Positions 12,306 to 24,289 of a DNA stretch of 64,000 nucleotides are shown here, piece after piece. Below the pieces are notes generated by a model. The model ran no database searches. It worked only from the letters and a program-made list of their open reading frames with translations, and was not told the origin of the DNA. The DNA lies in NCBI RefSeq assembly GCF_041381155.1, contig NC_091137.1, positions 23,543,655 through 23,607,654 on the forward strand, given 5' to 3'. The stretch is from Argopecten irradians. Its lineage: Eukaryota > Mollusca > Bivalvia > Pectinida > Pectinidae. Numbering within the stretch: the stretch's first letter is position 1; each line of letters begins with the position of its first letter. Made by a program: the position numbers and the translations under genes.

Positions 12306-15300
12306 CATATACCATACTTGTAAACGATGAGTGCACCATCCACATCAATGAGCAAAGAGTTAGTGTATGGCCATGATGCACAAGTTTTTTTGGGAGAATA
12401 TATGATAATGACGAGTAAACATGACCTACAGTCCCCGAGAATCACTTTGACATGTAGATAACGAATGTCGCCGATGAAGAAAAGGACATATGGCAAACCT
12501 TATTAGAACCTTCATGTATTTTTTCCATAAATCTGTATGTTTTTACCTTCGATTAATTGATTTGTTCTGCTTCTCAACTTACATCTTGCTAAGAAAAAGT
12601 ATTATAAATAAATGTCATTTCTGTTTTTATTAGCTGCTATTTGTCGTGATAATAAAACTAATGATGATAAAGGAGAAACATTTTCATATTTCATTAACTA
12701 AAATATATATAAATGAAAAATTATTGTCTTTCAATTAACTTCATTGATTTTAAGATTAAATTATGTTTGTACAATACATGTTAATATATGTTACATAAGT
12801 ATTTAGCGTTTTAATTAAGGTGACCATAGAGTGGCATTTCTTGGGTTTTTTTACACTATATTACGTGTTATATTCTACACCTTGTACCTATCCACCAGGC
12901 CTGAATGGATCTGGCTAGCAGACTTGTTTTAACATAGCACCGACTGTCAGGAAATAACGTACCATGATTTATCACCGTGAGACCTTGATAGATAATTGAT
13001 TAACAAACCTAATTAAGTGTATTATGTGTGTGCATTTTATGATTTTACGTTATTTAATCTAAGTTATGGTTTGTCATTTCGACAGGCATGATTGTATATC
13101 GTGTCATATGGAGTGCAACATACACACCACTAGTTAACCTATGTTAAAGGCCCACTACCTTTCCGGAGCAAAACAACATCATAGAAAATATATAGCGATG
13201 GCCTAAGATAAGGTTACAACACCAAACATATGCAAGATTTCCTAATAACAGTGTAGAGTCATTTCGCTGTTTTGCCGTCTGGCGCAGTGATAGTCATATT
13301 TAGGACGACCCGCGTTATGAAGATAAACTTTTATTCTAAATTATTTTAATCAAATTGTTCAGAAGGTGCACATCATAGTGAGAAGTAGTTTGTGTTTATC
13401 CAGGCATGTGTTTATAGTAACATGTGATCAGTTATGCTCCAGGGGTTGCGCAAACAATTAAATAATTCTTTTGAAGTTACGATAAAATAATCATGCTTTA
13501 AGTTGCGAGGGTTTCGAACCATTTGCAATTTGACTAGAGCTATATGATTTCATATCTTGAACATAAAAGATTACAAGGAGAAAATGCATATGGAAAACAG
13601 GCAGCGGATCAAAAGAAGACTTCTTTTTTATACATATTTTGATAACAAAATGCAATAAACGGATATCCAGTGAAGCATGCATGAAAATATTTTTACAAAG
13701 AAGTTTATCCTGAAGCAGTAATTGAACAGAAGTAGAACACAACGTATATTACACTAGCAAAAATAAAATCTATATTTCGTGTATTGAGCACGTGTCATCA
13801 TTACAACGTAGAGATTATGTTAAAGGTGTTATGAATAAAACTCAACGACCTTCCTCTTGTACATTCACCATTTCATGATTGTATTCTTGGTCATGTAAAC
13901 CTATAGTGTTTTGATGATGGCATTGCATCCCATAATATCGGCGTTGTATTGCTACTTTGTATCATAATGTATTTGTGGGATGTGATCATGTGAAGTGTTT
14001 TTTCGGTGATAGTATTGAATAGTTTCACTCAAATTGCATTCGCTGAACACAACTTCAATGTAAAAGTATGTACCTATATTCATACATGTATCTACGCTTT
14101 TAAGTTTATTATGCACAGCAGGTTGTCAGGAAATCTGTACCTCTGGTTTTCTGAAGGTAAGCGGTATGGCCTATTAACCTGCCTTTAGAGTTTTATATAT
14201 GCATCCAAGCTTTAAAGAAATCATAAAATGCAAGTCAGGGTAGTAAACCTCTATTTAAATCCTTGAAGTAAACGTATGTCTATACCTTTGCGCCTAGTAC
14301 TTCATCATAATTTCCGTCACCTAATGGTTACTATAACCACGTTTCTGATAAATGTTTAAGACCTTTTCAGAATATTTAACCTAGATTTTCTTGCATTTTA
14401 CCAGTGTACTTCACCTGTGGTACTTACATCTTACAAGGTGACTCCGATAAGATAAATCTGTCTCATATTTCGACGTAATTATTTTCTCTGTATACTACCT
14501 AGAGTTACTGTCATCGTATAGTTTTTCGCAAGCTGAATTGCTCGTGTTTAACAAATAACAAATAAGCCCTATGAAGAAAGAATATTAGTATATAATTCAC
14601 TAAAGTACTAATTAAATAGATTCTAGTTTACGTGGTCATAGAATCATTCCTTAAGGTTTGAGCTTATCGAAAGATTTACGTAGGCAGAGCATTTATTTTT
14701 TAAGGTTTGGGCTTATTGAAAGGACAAAAAGCTTTTTAATATAACTACCACCAAAGACTGTCATTTATCTTATACTACAATGTACATATGTGATTTAATA
14801 CGGTGTAATGCCTGTAATATATGACTCTGTAAGCAGACCATTATCAACAATAATTACAGTATACGATTTTAGCGTGAAGCAGTTTAACACGATTTTTCAG
14901 GGAAATATTGTATAACCCATTATTGGGATCGTTAATATAATTCGAAAGATTTGTGAATTATTTAATATTACGTATCCTGAATTCAAGTATCAAATAATTA
15001 TGCAATTCTTTCATTACTAGATAAAAAGAAAAATTGTTTTCTTAAACCATCCGTAAACATCGTTGATACGTCTGAAGGCCTAATGGTTGTATGAGGCAGT
15101 CAGCTCATAAGGACGATAATATCTAGCATACATAATTTATGTCCCTTGCTGTTCATATAACTACGATACGATATGTAAACGATAATATTAACAAAATGTT
15201 GATGTCCCATGTTAGAATGCATCTTTACCTTATCTTAAAAACAATCTAAAGCATAACACTAACGAAAAGTTAAATCTACCACAAACAATTTTTCTCTTTT

Positions 15301-16888
15301 TTTTTATATACACACACATGTATTCAGAGAACTAATTTACGTACATATCTCTAACATAACCTTTTTGAATGAATAACTTATCATCCTTGAGTATCTTGGA
15401 TTCTGAAAAAAAATCACTAAGTCATAACTTCGTAATTAACAATTATGCGCTTTGGTATTGATTAAGCATTATCAATGTGATAAATCCAATACATAAAAGA
15501 TCGCCATACCTGAGTAGGATACGTGAAATGTGATATGTACAGTGTCTTATATCTAGAATATTGATCCAAATTTCTATGGTACTAGTGATACTATAATCAC
15601 ACATAATAAATCATATTTCCGTCAAATACAACAAAATAGAATCATTTAATATCTTTTGAATATATTCTTTGTCAACATATTCGGTACATAGAGTGAAAAT
15701 ATCCTTCAAATTTTTTTATCAGAATGTATGAAAAATTGTTGTACTGTATGTATGAGTAAAAAGACCTCTCATTGATCTGTCAATACTAATGCTTGTTTAC
15801 ATGTTGAATTGTTTATTTGTTTATTTAAAAACACTGCAAATATAAAGAAACAAACATTCTAAACGTTAGAATAAACATTCCTAAAGCATAAAACAATAGT
15901 CATGCAGTTGCTAAGAACAGACCCTTATCGCTCACTCACCGGTTAATACGTCAACATATCCTCTTCCATCGGTGAAACATCAACATAATTACATCTGAAA
16001 TTAATTGATTAAACTTGGATTAATTTTCCTTTGAAATAGCCCTTCCCGGTGAAGTGATATTTGCTACAGACGCAGTTGAAATAAACATTTATATATTGGT
16101 TTGTTATACGGACAAATACCTTCTGTAATGACGGGGATTATCGACTCAATCTCTTTCCATTGTTGTAATTTAAATACAAATTTTGGACCAACTAGTTAAA
16201 TCTTTTTGGAACATTAACATAAGACGCTATCTGTATACATGCCTAAGATCGTACGTCGGGTTGTGCGCGTTGTGTTAAACCACCGTTGAAAATCCACTTG
16301 GACGTATTATGACCCCTGTTTAGGCCTGTAGATCAGTCTGAAACAATACCTTGATGGGTTTATTGGTGAAATTAGGGGGGGACTGAACTGACGTACACGC
16401 GCCTCAATGGTGTAAACTAGTGTTAGGTTCATCTAGAACAAAAGAATAAAGCCTATAGGTGGATCTGCTACTTTGAGCTGGCATTTAATACACAATTAGA
16501 CATCGACATGTTAGGTCAATACCGAATGGCTTCATGGATTCGGTGAAACGAGTATACCGGGTATATCTTAGGTGTGACGATTATATTCAGTCAAAGTCTT
16601 ACATTATTATCTGCCTTATTTTTCCTTGTTAAAAAGTGATTTATTGTAAACAACAGTGAAAATCGTCTTAATAGCGCAAAATCTGTTTTTGATTAGGTTT
16701 TACTTTTTAATGTATGTGCCATATTTTTATACTGGCAAATTAAGAAGAGCAGTTTAATTAACATGTTAAAGCACAATTTCACGAAAGGATGCATGGTTGA
16801 CGTATCAACAAATTGCCTTTCTTGTCATAATAACTCAGTTAACGAATGTTTAAACAGAGTCTGGATTAAATAGTATTTTTGACGCATC

Positions 16889-17403
16889 TAAACCATCTGA
16901 TGATGGAGGGCGGATTTCTCAAATCGCTTTTCGTCTGGGGGTCCGCTGCATCTTGGATTTTGATAGTTAAAGCTTGTTACCGCTATTTCTCAGAGAGTAC
17001 TAAAGGGTTCTTTATCAAATTTCACATGTATATTCCCCTAGGGCCCTTTTTGTGCATATTGTATTTTGGGACCGATCAGTCAACAGGATGGCCGACAGGC
17101 ATCATCTTGGATTTTGATAGTTAAAGCTTGTTACCGCTATTACTCAGAAAGTACTGAAGGGATCTGTATCAAATTGTATATGCAGGCTCCCCTAGTAACT
17201 TTTCGGATAAATATATCAACAAGATGGCCGACAGGTAGCCATCTTTGATTTTGATAATTGAAGTTTGTTACTGTTATATATCTCAGAAAGTACAAAAATG
17301 TTCTTTCTCAAATTTCATATGTAGTAATATGTAGTAAAAGTTTGACAAACAGAGAAAACGTCCCTCTGTCCATTGCCAGACGCAGGTCAGTCTTTGGTGG
17401 GCA
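16889..17403. mobile_element. Short copy of the 155-bp-unit dispersed element
   Basis: Starts with a degenerate ccatctgatgatggagggcgg and ctcaaatcgcttttcgtc, lacks the CCGT microsatellite, keeps about two and a half tandem units (gttaccgctatttctcagag, then gttaccgctattactcag) and ends in the same cagagaaaacgtccctctgt .. tctttggtgggc block as the copy in RPAP2. Confidence 0.8.
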
Positions 17404-17512
17404 ACATGAGTATACCGCAGCCTTCCAAAACACACAGATATTCATACACGTAACACCACACATGACAGGCCGTCCTAGATGACCTTAGCTGTTAATGTGA
17501 CGTTAAACCTAT
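17404..17512 (+). repeat. SINE-tail-type dispersed repeat
   Basis: ccgcagccttccaaaacaca .. catacacgtaacaccacaca .. aggccgtcctagatgacctt followed by agctgttaatgtgacgttaaa. The same 3' module appears at 18839-18935 (reversed), 44280-44350 and 47540-47630. It abuts the end of the short dispersed element. Confidence 0.7.
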
Positions 17513-18838
17513 TCAACTTAACCAAAAGGAGACCAAAGCATTATGCACTGTGCATTCAAGTTCAGAAAGGGTTATAATTCATAAGTGTGATTACAATCGA
17601 TGAAATATCCACTAAAACGTTGTTAATCTCGTTCTTGATAAGAACAAATATGGTGATTACATTGGTTGAAAGGCTCGCTTTTAACATCAATTTATTGTTC
17701 TTAACGTTTGTCATTTTTAAACGTTTTCCCTTTTTTTTAAATTTTCTAGTAAACTGATAGTTATCATAATAGTTAACAAGATACCTTTTTAATCTACCGA
17801 CCGTCTGTATTTTAAGATGTGACGGGCTTTGATATGTAACTTTCACCAACGACCGGCTGATCGGATAGCCTATAGGAAAACAAGAACTAGGCTACACTCT
17901 ACAGGGAAAAATTATCGTTTGAGGAATGTAAAGATGTGACAAAATTAACTCAACTGAATATTAACATTTTCAAAGTAAATTGTAAATAAAAGTTTTATTT
18001 CAAAAGTCTTAAATGGTAGATTACAGATAGGACACTTGATCACGAAATTAATTCATACAAATCCATCGGAGCATCCACAAGTTGAGACTGAAATAGGCTT
18101 ATGAGGTGTTGTGTCTATGGTTACTAAGCAGTTACAAACACAATATTATTTGAAATTAGCACAAAAAACCAACTGAACGTCAACATATCGTAAACGACAA
18201 AGGACGTCAGTAGTTAGATCTTGATATTGCCCTATGCACTGATAAATGATCCATGGTCTAAAATGTTTCCATACAAGTGACGGCCTATGGTCGTTGGAAA
18301 TTTATCAAAATTAAATACATTAGATGATTCTGATTATTTTTTCTCCTCCTCCTAGTAAGGCAACATATGTATTCACGAACTGTGAGGAAACCATTATTTG
18401 CATCTTTTCAGTCTCGCGCTTATTGCTTAATGAAAACTAACGACTTTTTGTTTTGCTCAGTTGACCATATCATATTGGTATTCTCTGCTGTTGGTCTATA
18501 TAATTTAACAAGACTTATTGTAATATAATATCTCCGGTATGTACACCACCTAGTGATAACGACGCCATAGGATGATATCTACCCCAGATACATCTACCCT
18601 GCACACTGTGTATATACATAAAATCAGTATATTTCGTTTGCCTCAAGGGACCTTGTCTCGCGAACATAAATATGACGGGCGTGTCGGCTGACGAGGAAGA
18701 TCGTATTGTAGAATCACTGAAAGGTGGTTTATTTATAACTTCTTTAGTTCCACTTCCATTGAGCGAATGCTACTTTTAACCAAGGTCATTCAGACTTTAA
18801 ACGCATGTGTCAATACCGAGGTACGGAGCCCCATAGAT
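17513..18838. other. Non-coding stretch
   Basis: No exon supported. A short ATG frame at 18672 (MTGVSADEEDRIVESLK) looks protein-like in composition but lacks a convincing donor site and has no recognisable homology. Confidence 0.4.
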
Positions 18839-18935
18839 GTTTGTTTGTTTGATTAATTTACGTCCTATTAACAGCTATGGTCATGTAAGGACGGCCTCCC
18901 ATGTATGCGGTGTGTTACATGTAGGAAAGATAAAG
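18839..18935 (-). repeat. SINE-tail-type dispersed repeat, reversed copy
   Basis: tttacgtcctattaacagct, atggtcatgtaaggacggcc and tcccatgtatgcggtgtgtt are the reverse complement of the module at 47540-47630. The open frame starting here is only a reading of this repeat. Confidence 0.7.
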
Positions 18936-20032
18936 TCAGTAGATTGTAGTATAATGTTTATCATCTTTATATCCCAGTATGTTGTACTATCACTCACGGG
19001 ACATTGGTTGTATCTCATTTTGACAAGCTACAGCTAGGTAGATTTTTCTGCTAAGGTAAATGAACATAGATAAGCACAGGTAAATTTAACATGGAGCTGA
19101 CTATATTTGGTTTCCCAACGAAAATTATTTAGCAACAGAAAAAACAATGAAGACGAAAGTCCTACATACCATCTGACCAGTTATTTAAGACAAATCTCCA
19201 AGAAAGAAGAGATCAAAAAGGCAATGTTCGGTCATTACTAGTATACATGACTTTTAACATCAGCTCCACTTGTTGGCAATATGCCGTTCCCCAGGAGAAA
19301 GGCTGGACCAAAGAAAAGCACTTCAAAAATATACGCGAAGAAGCCGAGAGATTAAACGTTGGCAACTAAGCACAACGAAATTCCGAAGATATTCAGAAAG
19401 ATTTAGAAGCTAAAACAGCAATTAATCATAATAAAGATTTAACAAAATCTTCTAAACGAAAGACAGAGAAACATATTCTTTAGGCTGTAAATATAAAAGT
19501 AGAGAAAGTCTAACAAATAAAAGAATAAATATAGATATAATGTCGGACTCAGTAAAATAATGGGGATTGACAGAAACTTACTATATATGGGGATAATGAA
19601 CACCCAGTTAAAAGACGTTAAAGTAGGAAACGGCGAGGAGAACTTAGAAAGTACAGAATTAATACCATTGTATTTTGAAAACGCGATGATAACAGTGGGA
19701 GGATGTCTGTAATAGCTAATTGTTCACTGGATGGAGAACGAAACAGGAAGCAAGATAAAAACTGAAAACCAAAAATAATATTCAGAGCAATCGTTCCAGA
19801 TTTGTTTATTTGAAATTGGTGCTTCTATAAATAGAGTTATCCTCTTATCTTTATAAAACACTAGGACATTATATTAGTTATGTTGATCTTTTACAAACTG
19901 CTGGAGTGTTAATGTTTCTGATATTTTCACTGAAACGCCCAGAACGCTGAGAACATCGCATGAATAATCCCACCATCTAAATGTGGTTAATTTAAAAATT
20001 GACTCCACGTGTTGATTGTTATTATAAACTAT
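18936..20032. other. Non-coding stretch
   Basis: A/T-rich sequence with broken Lys-rich frames around 19280-19370; nothing recognisable. Confidence 0.4.
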
Positions 20033-20377
20033 TTAAAGTGAGCAGTCGGCAAAGAAAACTAGTCTAAATGCGTTCTTTGGCCTTCCAAACGTTCTCACAT
20101 ATTATTACAACGGTCAAGTTCTGCTTACGTTTCCCAGTTCTGACCATTGAAATAAAGAAAAGTTGAAAGCATTGAAAGCAAGGCTGCGTGGAAATGTAAC
20201 CACGGACATAGTCAGCCGGGAGGACGTTTTAGGATTCCTATACTTTATATTTATTTCTACGTACGCAGACAGATTTTAACGAGAAAGTTTATTTTTCTAT
20301 TCCATAAGAAATTATACTGGATACATTCACACCATTTTTATCGACTTTAGCCATCCTTGCCCGACTGTTCACTTTAA
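20033..20377. mobile_element. TTAA-bounded TIR element, family 1, copy 1 (345 bp)
   Basis: Begins ttaaagtgagcagtcgg and ends ttgcccgactgttcactttaa, so the ends are inverted and each is bounded by TTAA. The interior is colinear with 26622-26967 (agtctaaatgcgttc, cttacgtttcccagttctgac, gtcagccgggaggac). No coding capacity. TTAA ends fit a piggyBac-type target site, but the CCY usually found just inside is absent, so the superfamily is uncertain. Confidence 0.8.
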
Positions 20378-20805
20378 CATTTAATCATCAGTAATGGACA
20401 TTGTGTATAAATCAGATTTGTGTTTAAATATGAGACACAATTCATATCGAATTTGTGAAAATATTTAGAGATTATTGTTTATATTGCTATGGAAAATAAT
20501 TAAGACTTTAGATAAAGAGAGCTGCTGCACGAAGCGATAGATAGTCGAATTCACAGCTGAGGAGTCAAGAAAACAGCATTGCCATTTTGCAGCTCATGAA
20601 CTCGTATGAAATTTCTTACATTCCGTATAGACTATTCACATGCTTTTGGCTATAGATATAGACATTTTCACTCTCTATATAAATAATACTGTGTCAAAGT
20701 ATTACACACATATATATATAGAGAGAGAGAAAATGTTTATAGAGCCATACGCCTGTGGACTGTCTCACTGTCGCCACCATCATATTCTATTAAATTGTGA
20801 ATACT

Positions 20806-20861
20806 AGCATGGTGAACGTATGAGCTATTTGATAGCATGGTGAACGTATGAGCTATTTGAT
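20806..20861. repeat. Perfect 28-bp tandem duplication
   Basis: Two identical copies of a unit beginning agcatggtgaacgtatgagc, starting at 20806 and 20834. Confidence 0.9.
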
Positions 20862-21171
20862 ATAACACTAATCGCTTTGTTTCCGGAATCCCTGGTTCTG
20901 TTGGTGTAGTTTCTTACGACAATCCACAAACACATATTGTATTATATTTGTCGCTGCTTAATCGGCTTTTGGACAGTACTATGTAACGTGTGTTGATGTC
21001 AACTACAGTTCTTTGTCAACATGACCGTGACACACGAGTGTTAACTCGTGGCCTTTATAGGCCACAGTAGATAGTTTGTCGGTCTATATTGTGTACTCGG
21101 AATACGTGTTCGTCGGTCTATATTTTGTACACTGAAGATCCACGTTTGTTTACGCTGAGATCTGCACAATC

Positions 21172-21297
21172 ATGGCTGACACAGGACTGAGTTTTGACAA
21201 TCCACTGTTTAAGCAGTTTGCTTTTTACAGTGGCGTTGTCATTGTAAAGACGATGTCGATGAGCGTTCTTACAGCTCTTAACAGAATAAGAAAGTCG
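21172..21297 (+). CDS. MGST1 first exon, orphan or alternative (42 codons)
   Basis: Intact ATG exon encoding MADTGLSFDNPLFKQF .. LNRIRKS and ending exactly at a gtaagt donor, phase 0, the same architecture as the gene A first exon at 26096. By hand count 32 of 42 residues match gene A, and Arg38 is kept. The bases before the ATG (ctgcacaatc atggctgac) also match gene A. No exon 2 or 3 was found between 21298 and 26095. It is therefore either an alternative first exon spliced to the gene A exon 2 at 27772, or the relic of a third tandem gene. The absence of stops and the intact donor favour use or a young duplication. Confidence 0.75.
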
Positions 21298-22073
21298 GTA
21301 AGTAAAAGCTAGCATGATGAAATTGTATTGTCAAAACTCACAGTGAACTCTGAGCAAGTCACTCAGACCAGTTCTATTATTCATTGTTGATTAGACAAAA
21401 ATGTACATTGCATATATAGTGACTTTTTTGTTAGTCTGTATATGAAATATTACACCTTATCTGCTATTTTGCTACTTTGCACATATATTGGTCCAAACTG
21501 ATAAGGTTACAAGCACTCGCTGAAATATTCAACTTATACTTGGTTTTACATCCTGATGACAGACAGCTGGGCTCATATCACTTTACTAGCATGACGTAGG
21601 TATGAGTTGCAGGTATCGTGAAATATCCGTGGGTAACTGTAGTGATTTAGGTCGGATTTCGCATACCTCGAGAGATCAGTTTACATGTTTGTAGGGCAAA
21701 GCTGACCGTGCTGTCAATAACATGTGTTTATCAGATAAAATAACCATTTTGAAGCGTGGCGCTCAACAGTAAATCTCTATAAAAGAAGAAAATAGCCATG
21801 CAAATATGACCATGTGGAAGGTAACTGAATACATGTTATGATCACGTCAGTGGGTAATTGATTCATTAGATGTGGGTAACTGGAATGCAATGAAATAGTA
21901 AACTGTCTTGTAAGTACCACACAATCATTAACTGATATTAATATTTAAGTGTCGATGGACACACCTTTTTACGCGTAGATTATGTCAAATATGAATGAAA
22001 CTATTCTGAAAAAAATACAAAACGCAGAATAATTCACATCCTTTGCTCCAACAAATTTAGATTACTTAGATGA

Positions 22074-23185
22074 TTCAGTGAATAGTCGGACAAAGAAAAA
22101 AGTCTAAATGCGTTTATTTTCCTTCCTAAAGGCCTTACATATCAAAAGGCCAAAAAATCAAGGTCTGCTTACGTTGTCTAGTTTTTGACCAATGAAAGTA
22201 TGTAAAAGCCCGATGTAATTTAGAACAGTTCTAAAAATGAATTCGCCTAACTGTTTGAAAGCAAGGTTACCTATCAACACGGACATAGCCAGGCCAATGG
22301 GGACAACCTACGTCACCGGAAGTGATATCGGACACACAAAAACATTGAAAAAAAGTCTAAATGCGTTCATGGTGGGTTAAAAAAATCCATTCAATAAAAT
22401 TATTTTGGCGGGGTATCCATTGGAGTTGCATGAATGCGTAAATAACGACTATATGTACAATGCTGTAATATTCAGTTTTCGTAACTTTGGATGTGACCGT
22501 TACCCCTAAAGTTCTAAGTGTGACCGATATCACTTTCATAATTTCTAATTAAGCATCGTATATGATTCTAAACTAGCAGATATAATGAATGAAATATTTT
22601 CTTTCAACAGTCATATAATACTACTATTGCGTTCGCACGCAATAATTTTATTTATTTCATGTCCGCTCCCAGCCACCGTATAATACATATTAGTAAACGG
22701 GACAGTTTTGTGGCAGCAAAATTTATTTATTTGCAATTTATAACGTTTTAGTGAATAAAATGTGACCGATATTCCTGCTGTCGAAAAATATTGTGTCGGG
22801 GTGTTTACATAATCTGAGCTAGTTTGACGATATCTAATAATTTCCCAGAGACTCTAGCAATACACTGTCTTTGACGCACGATGGGTTTAGAAGATGCTAA
22901 TTGCTTTTATGTCATAATTTCAGCCGATTTTCATCTTGAAGCGGGAGTTTTTTCATTGTTTTTGTGTGCCCGATATCACTTCCGGTGACGTAAGTTGTCC
23001 CCATTGCAGCCGAGAGGACGTTTTAGAATTCCTAAATTAATGAATATATAAATTAAATTTTCGCATGCAGAGCGAATTTGAAGGCAAATTTCATTTTTCT
23101 GTTTCATAAAAAAATATATACTGGATATATATTAACACTGTTTTTGCCGACATAAGCCTTCTTTTGCCCGACTATTCACTTTTAA
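22074..23185. mobile_element. TTAA-type TIR element, family 1, copy 2, split by a nested insertion
   Basis: Left end cagtgaatagtcggacaaag, right end cccgactattcacttttaa. The TTAA is preserved on the right and mutated on the left. The interior is interrupted at 22296-23005 by a different element. Sequence on both sides of the insertion is colinear with copies 1 and 3. Confidence 0.75.
22296..23005. mobile_element. Nested 710-bp element with about 60-bp terminal inverted repeats
   Basis: Left end aatggggacaacctacgtca then ccggaagtgatatcggacac; right end is its reverse complement (gtgcccgatatcacttccgg then tgacgtaagttgtccccatt). Only about three to four differences between the arms, so the insertion is recent relative to the host copy. 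Flanks (catagccaggcc / gcagccgagagg) suggest a short direct repeat, but its exact length is unclear. No coding capacity. Confidence 0.8.
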
Positions 23186-24289
23186 AATACGCGAATCATA
23201 AGAAACTTTTATCTACATCAGTTGGTACAGCTTTAATTATATTCGCTATGCAAGGTTTTCAGTACCTCTCTGTCAAATATCATATAGGTATCACGATTTT
23301 TGTATGTATTAAAACGATTTCTTAAGTTTCAATTATTTTATATCAGACTGGCCGGTTGACATATTTCTGTTTCTTGTGTACAGATGACAAAAGACGTGTG
23401 CCGATAATAAATGACACTCTCAAGTGACAGCGATTTCAAATCATGCTTATTCACAATCACAATTAATTTATCAAAATGTATACTATGAACGGATCTGACA
23501 CCTCGAAATGAATTATGAAAAGATAACCAAAGGGCTATGAAATATGCTATTTCACTTGTTAATTCTTATATGTACACCTCGTGTCGTCTTTGAAACTATG
23601 AAGGAAGGTAAATATTCAGAACACTAAATCATAAACAACGTAAACAACACATATACATGAGATCAGCATTTTATTAATAAATGACTGGTGTATTTGCTGT
23701 TTTTATTCGCCCATGCGTTTCTCAGAAGTATTCATTAAATGCAATATCAACCTCGAAATCAGCGGCAAAAAGCACTCAAGGAAACTGGAGTTAGTCCAGA
23801 TACTATATTGCGAGTCCAGTAACCTGTGTCAAAATTTGATCGAGGAAATCTCGATCTGGCGTCATAATCTCCAACGCCTAAAGGGATTTTCCTTCTTCAA
23901 TGACGTCAGTATAATTAAGTTTATAATTAATCTTTGAGACAACAATATAAAGTAAAATACGTTTAAACGTATAATTTCATTGATTTTCCAATGCATTGGT
24001 TTTGTTTCAAATCAATACCCAACTACACTAAACGTCGTTGTATATATTGTGACGTCACAATAACGTCAAGGTTTCACCCTGGGACATTAGCTAAAACTTG
24101 GAAACGCCCTCCCCATTGAAATACAACGAACACATATACAAATGTAATACCACATATATCATATTTAATGGCTTTTAATTGACTCTTTGTAGTAGTGTAT
24201 GCATATCTAAAAACAAATCTTGATAGTTTACATATGTTGAACTTCTCTATTTCAAAAAATCACTCGTACATGTAATGCATCAATAGCAA
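23186..24289. other. Non-coding stretch in the MGST1 cluster
   Basis: No exon or known repeat recognised. A 74-codon ATG frame at 23713 has no recognisable similarity and lacks good splice sites. Palindromic tgacgtca and gtgacgtcac (CRE-like) motifs occur near 23900 and 24050. Confidence 0.4.

Larger units (their letters stand above)
10347..16888. other. Long non-coding stretch upstream of the Mab-21-type gene
   Basis: No exon could be supported. The missing 5' exon of the Mab-21-type gene should lie here or further right. Visible items: a pair of diverged inverted repeats (about 10580-10767 and 12165-12305), a possible old TIR element starting ttaaagggacaattca at 10832, and a one-ended taaaggcccactacctttccg repeat near 13145. 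The rest is AT-rich sequence in which I see no structure. Confidence 0.5.

Noticed and set aside
18672..18725. ATG frame MTGVSADEEDRIVESLK as a first exon
   Set aside because: No convincing donor, no recognisable family, and no downstream exon; left as unassigned.
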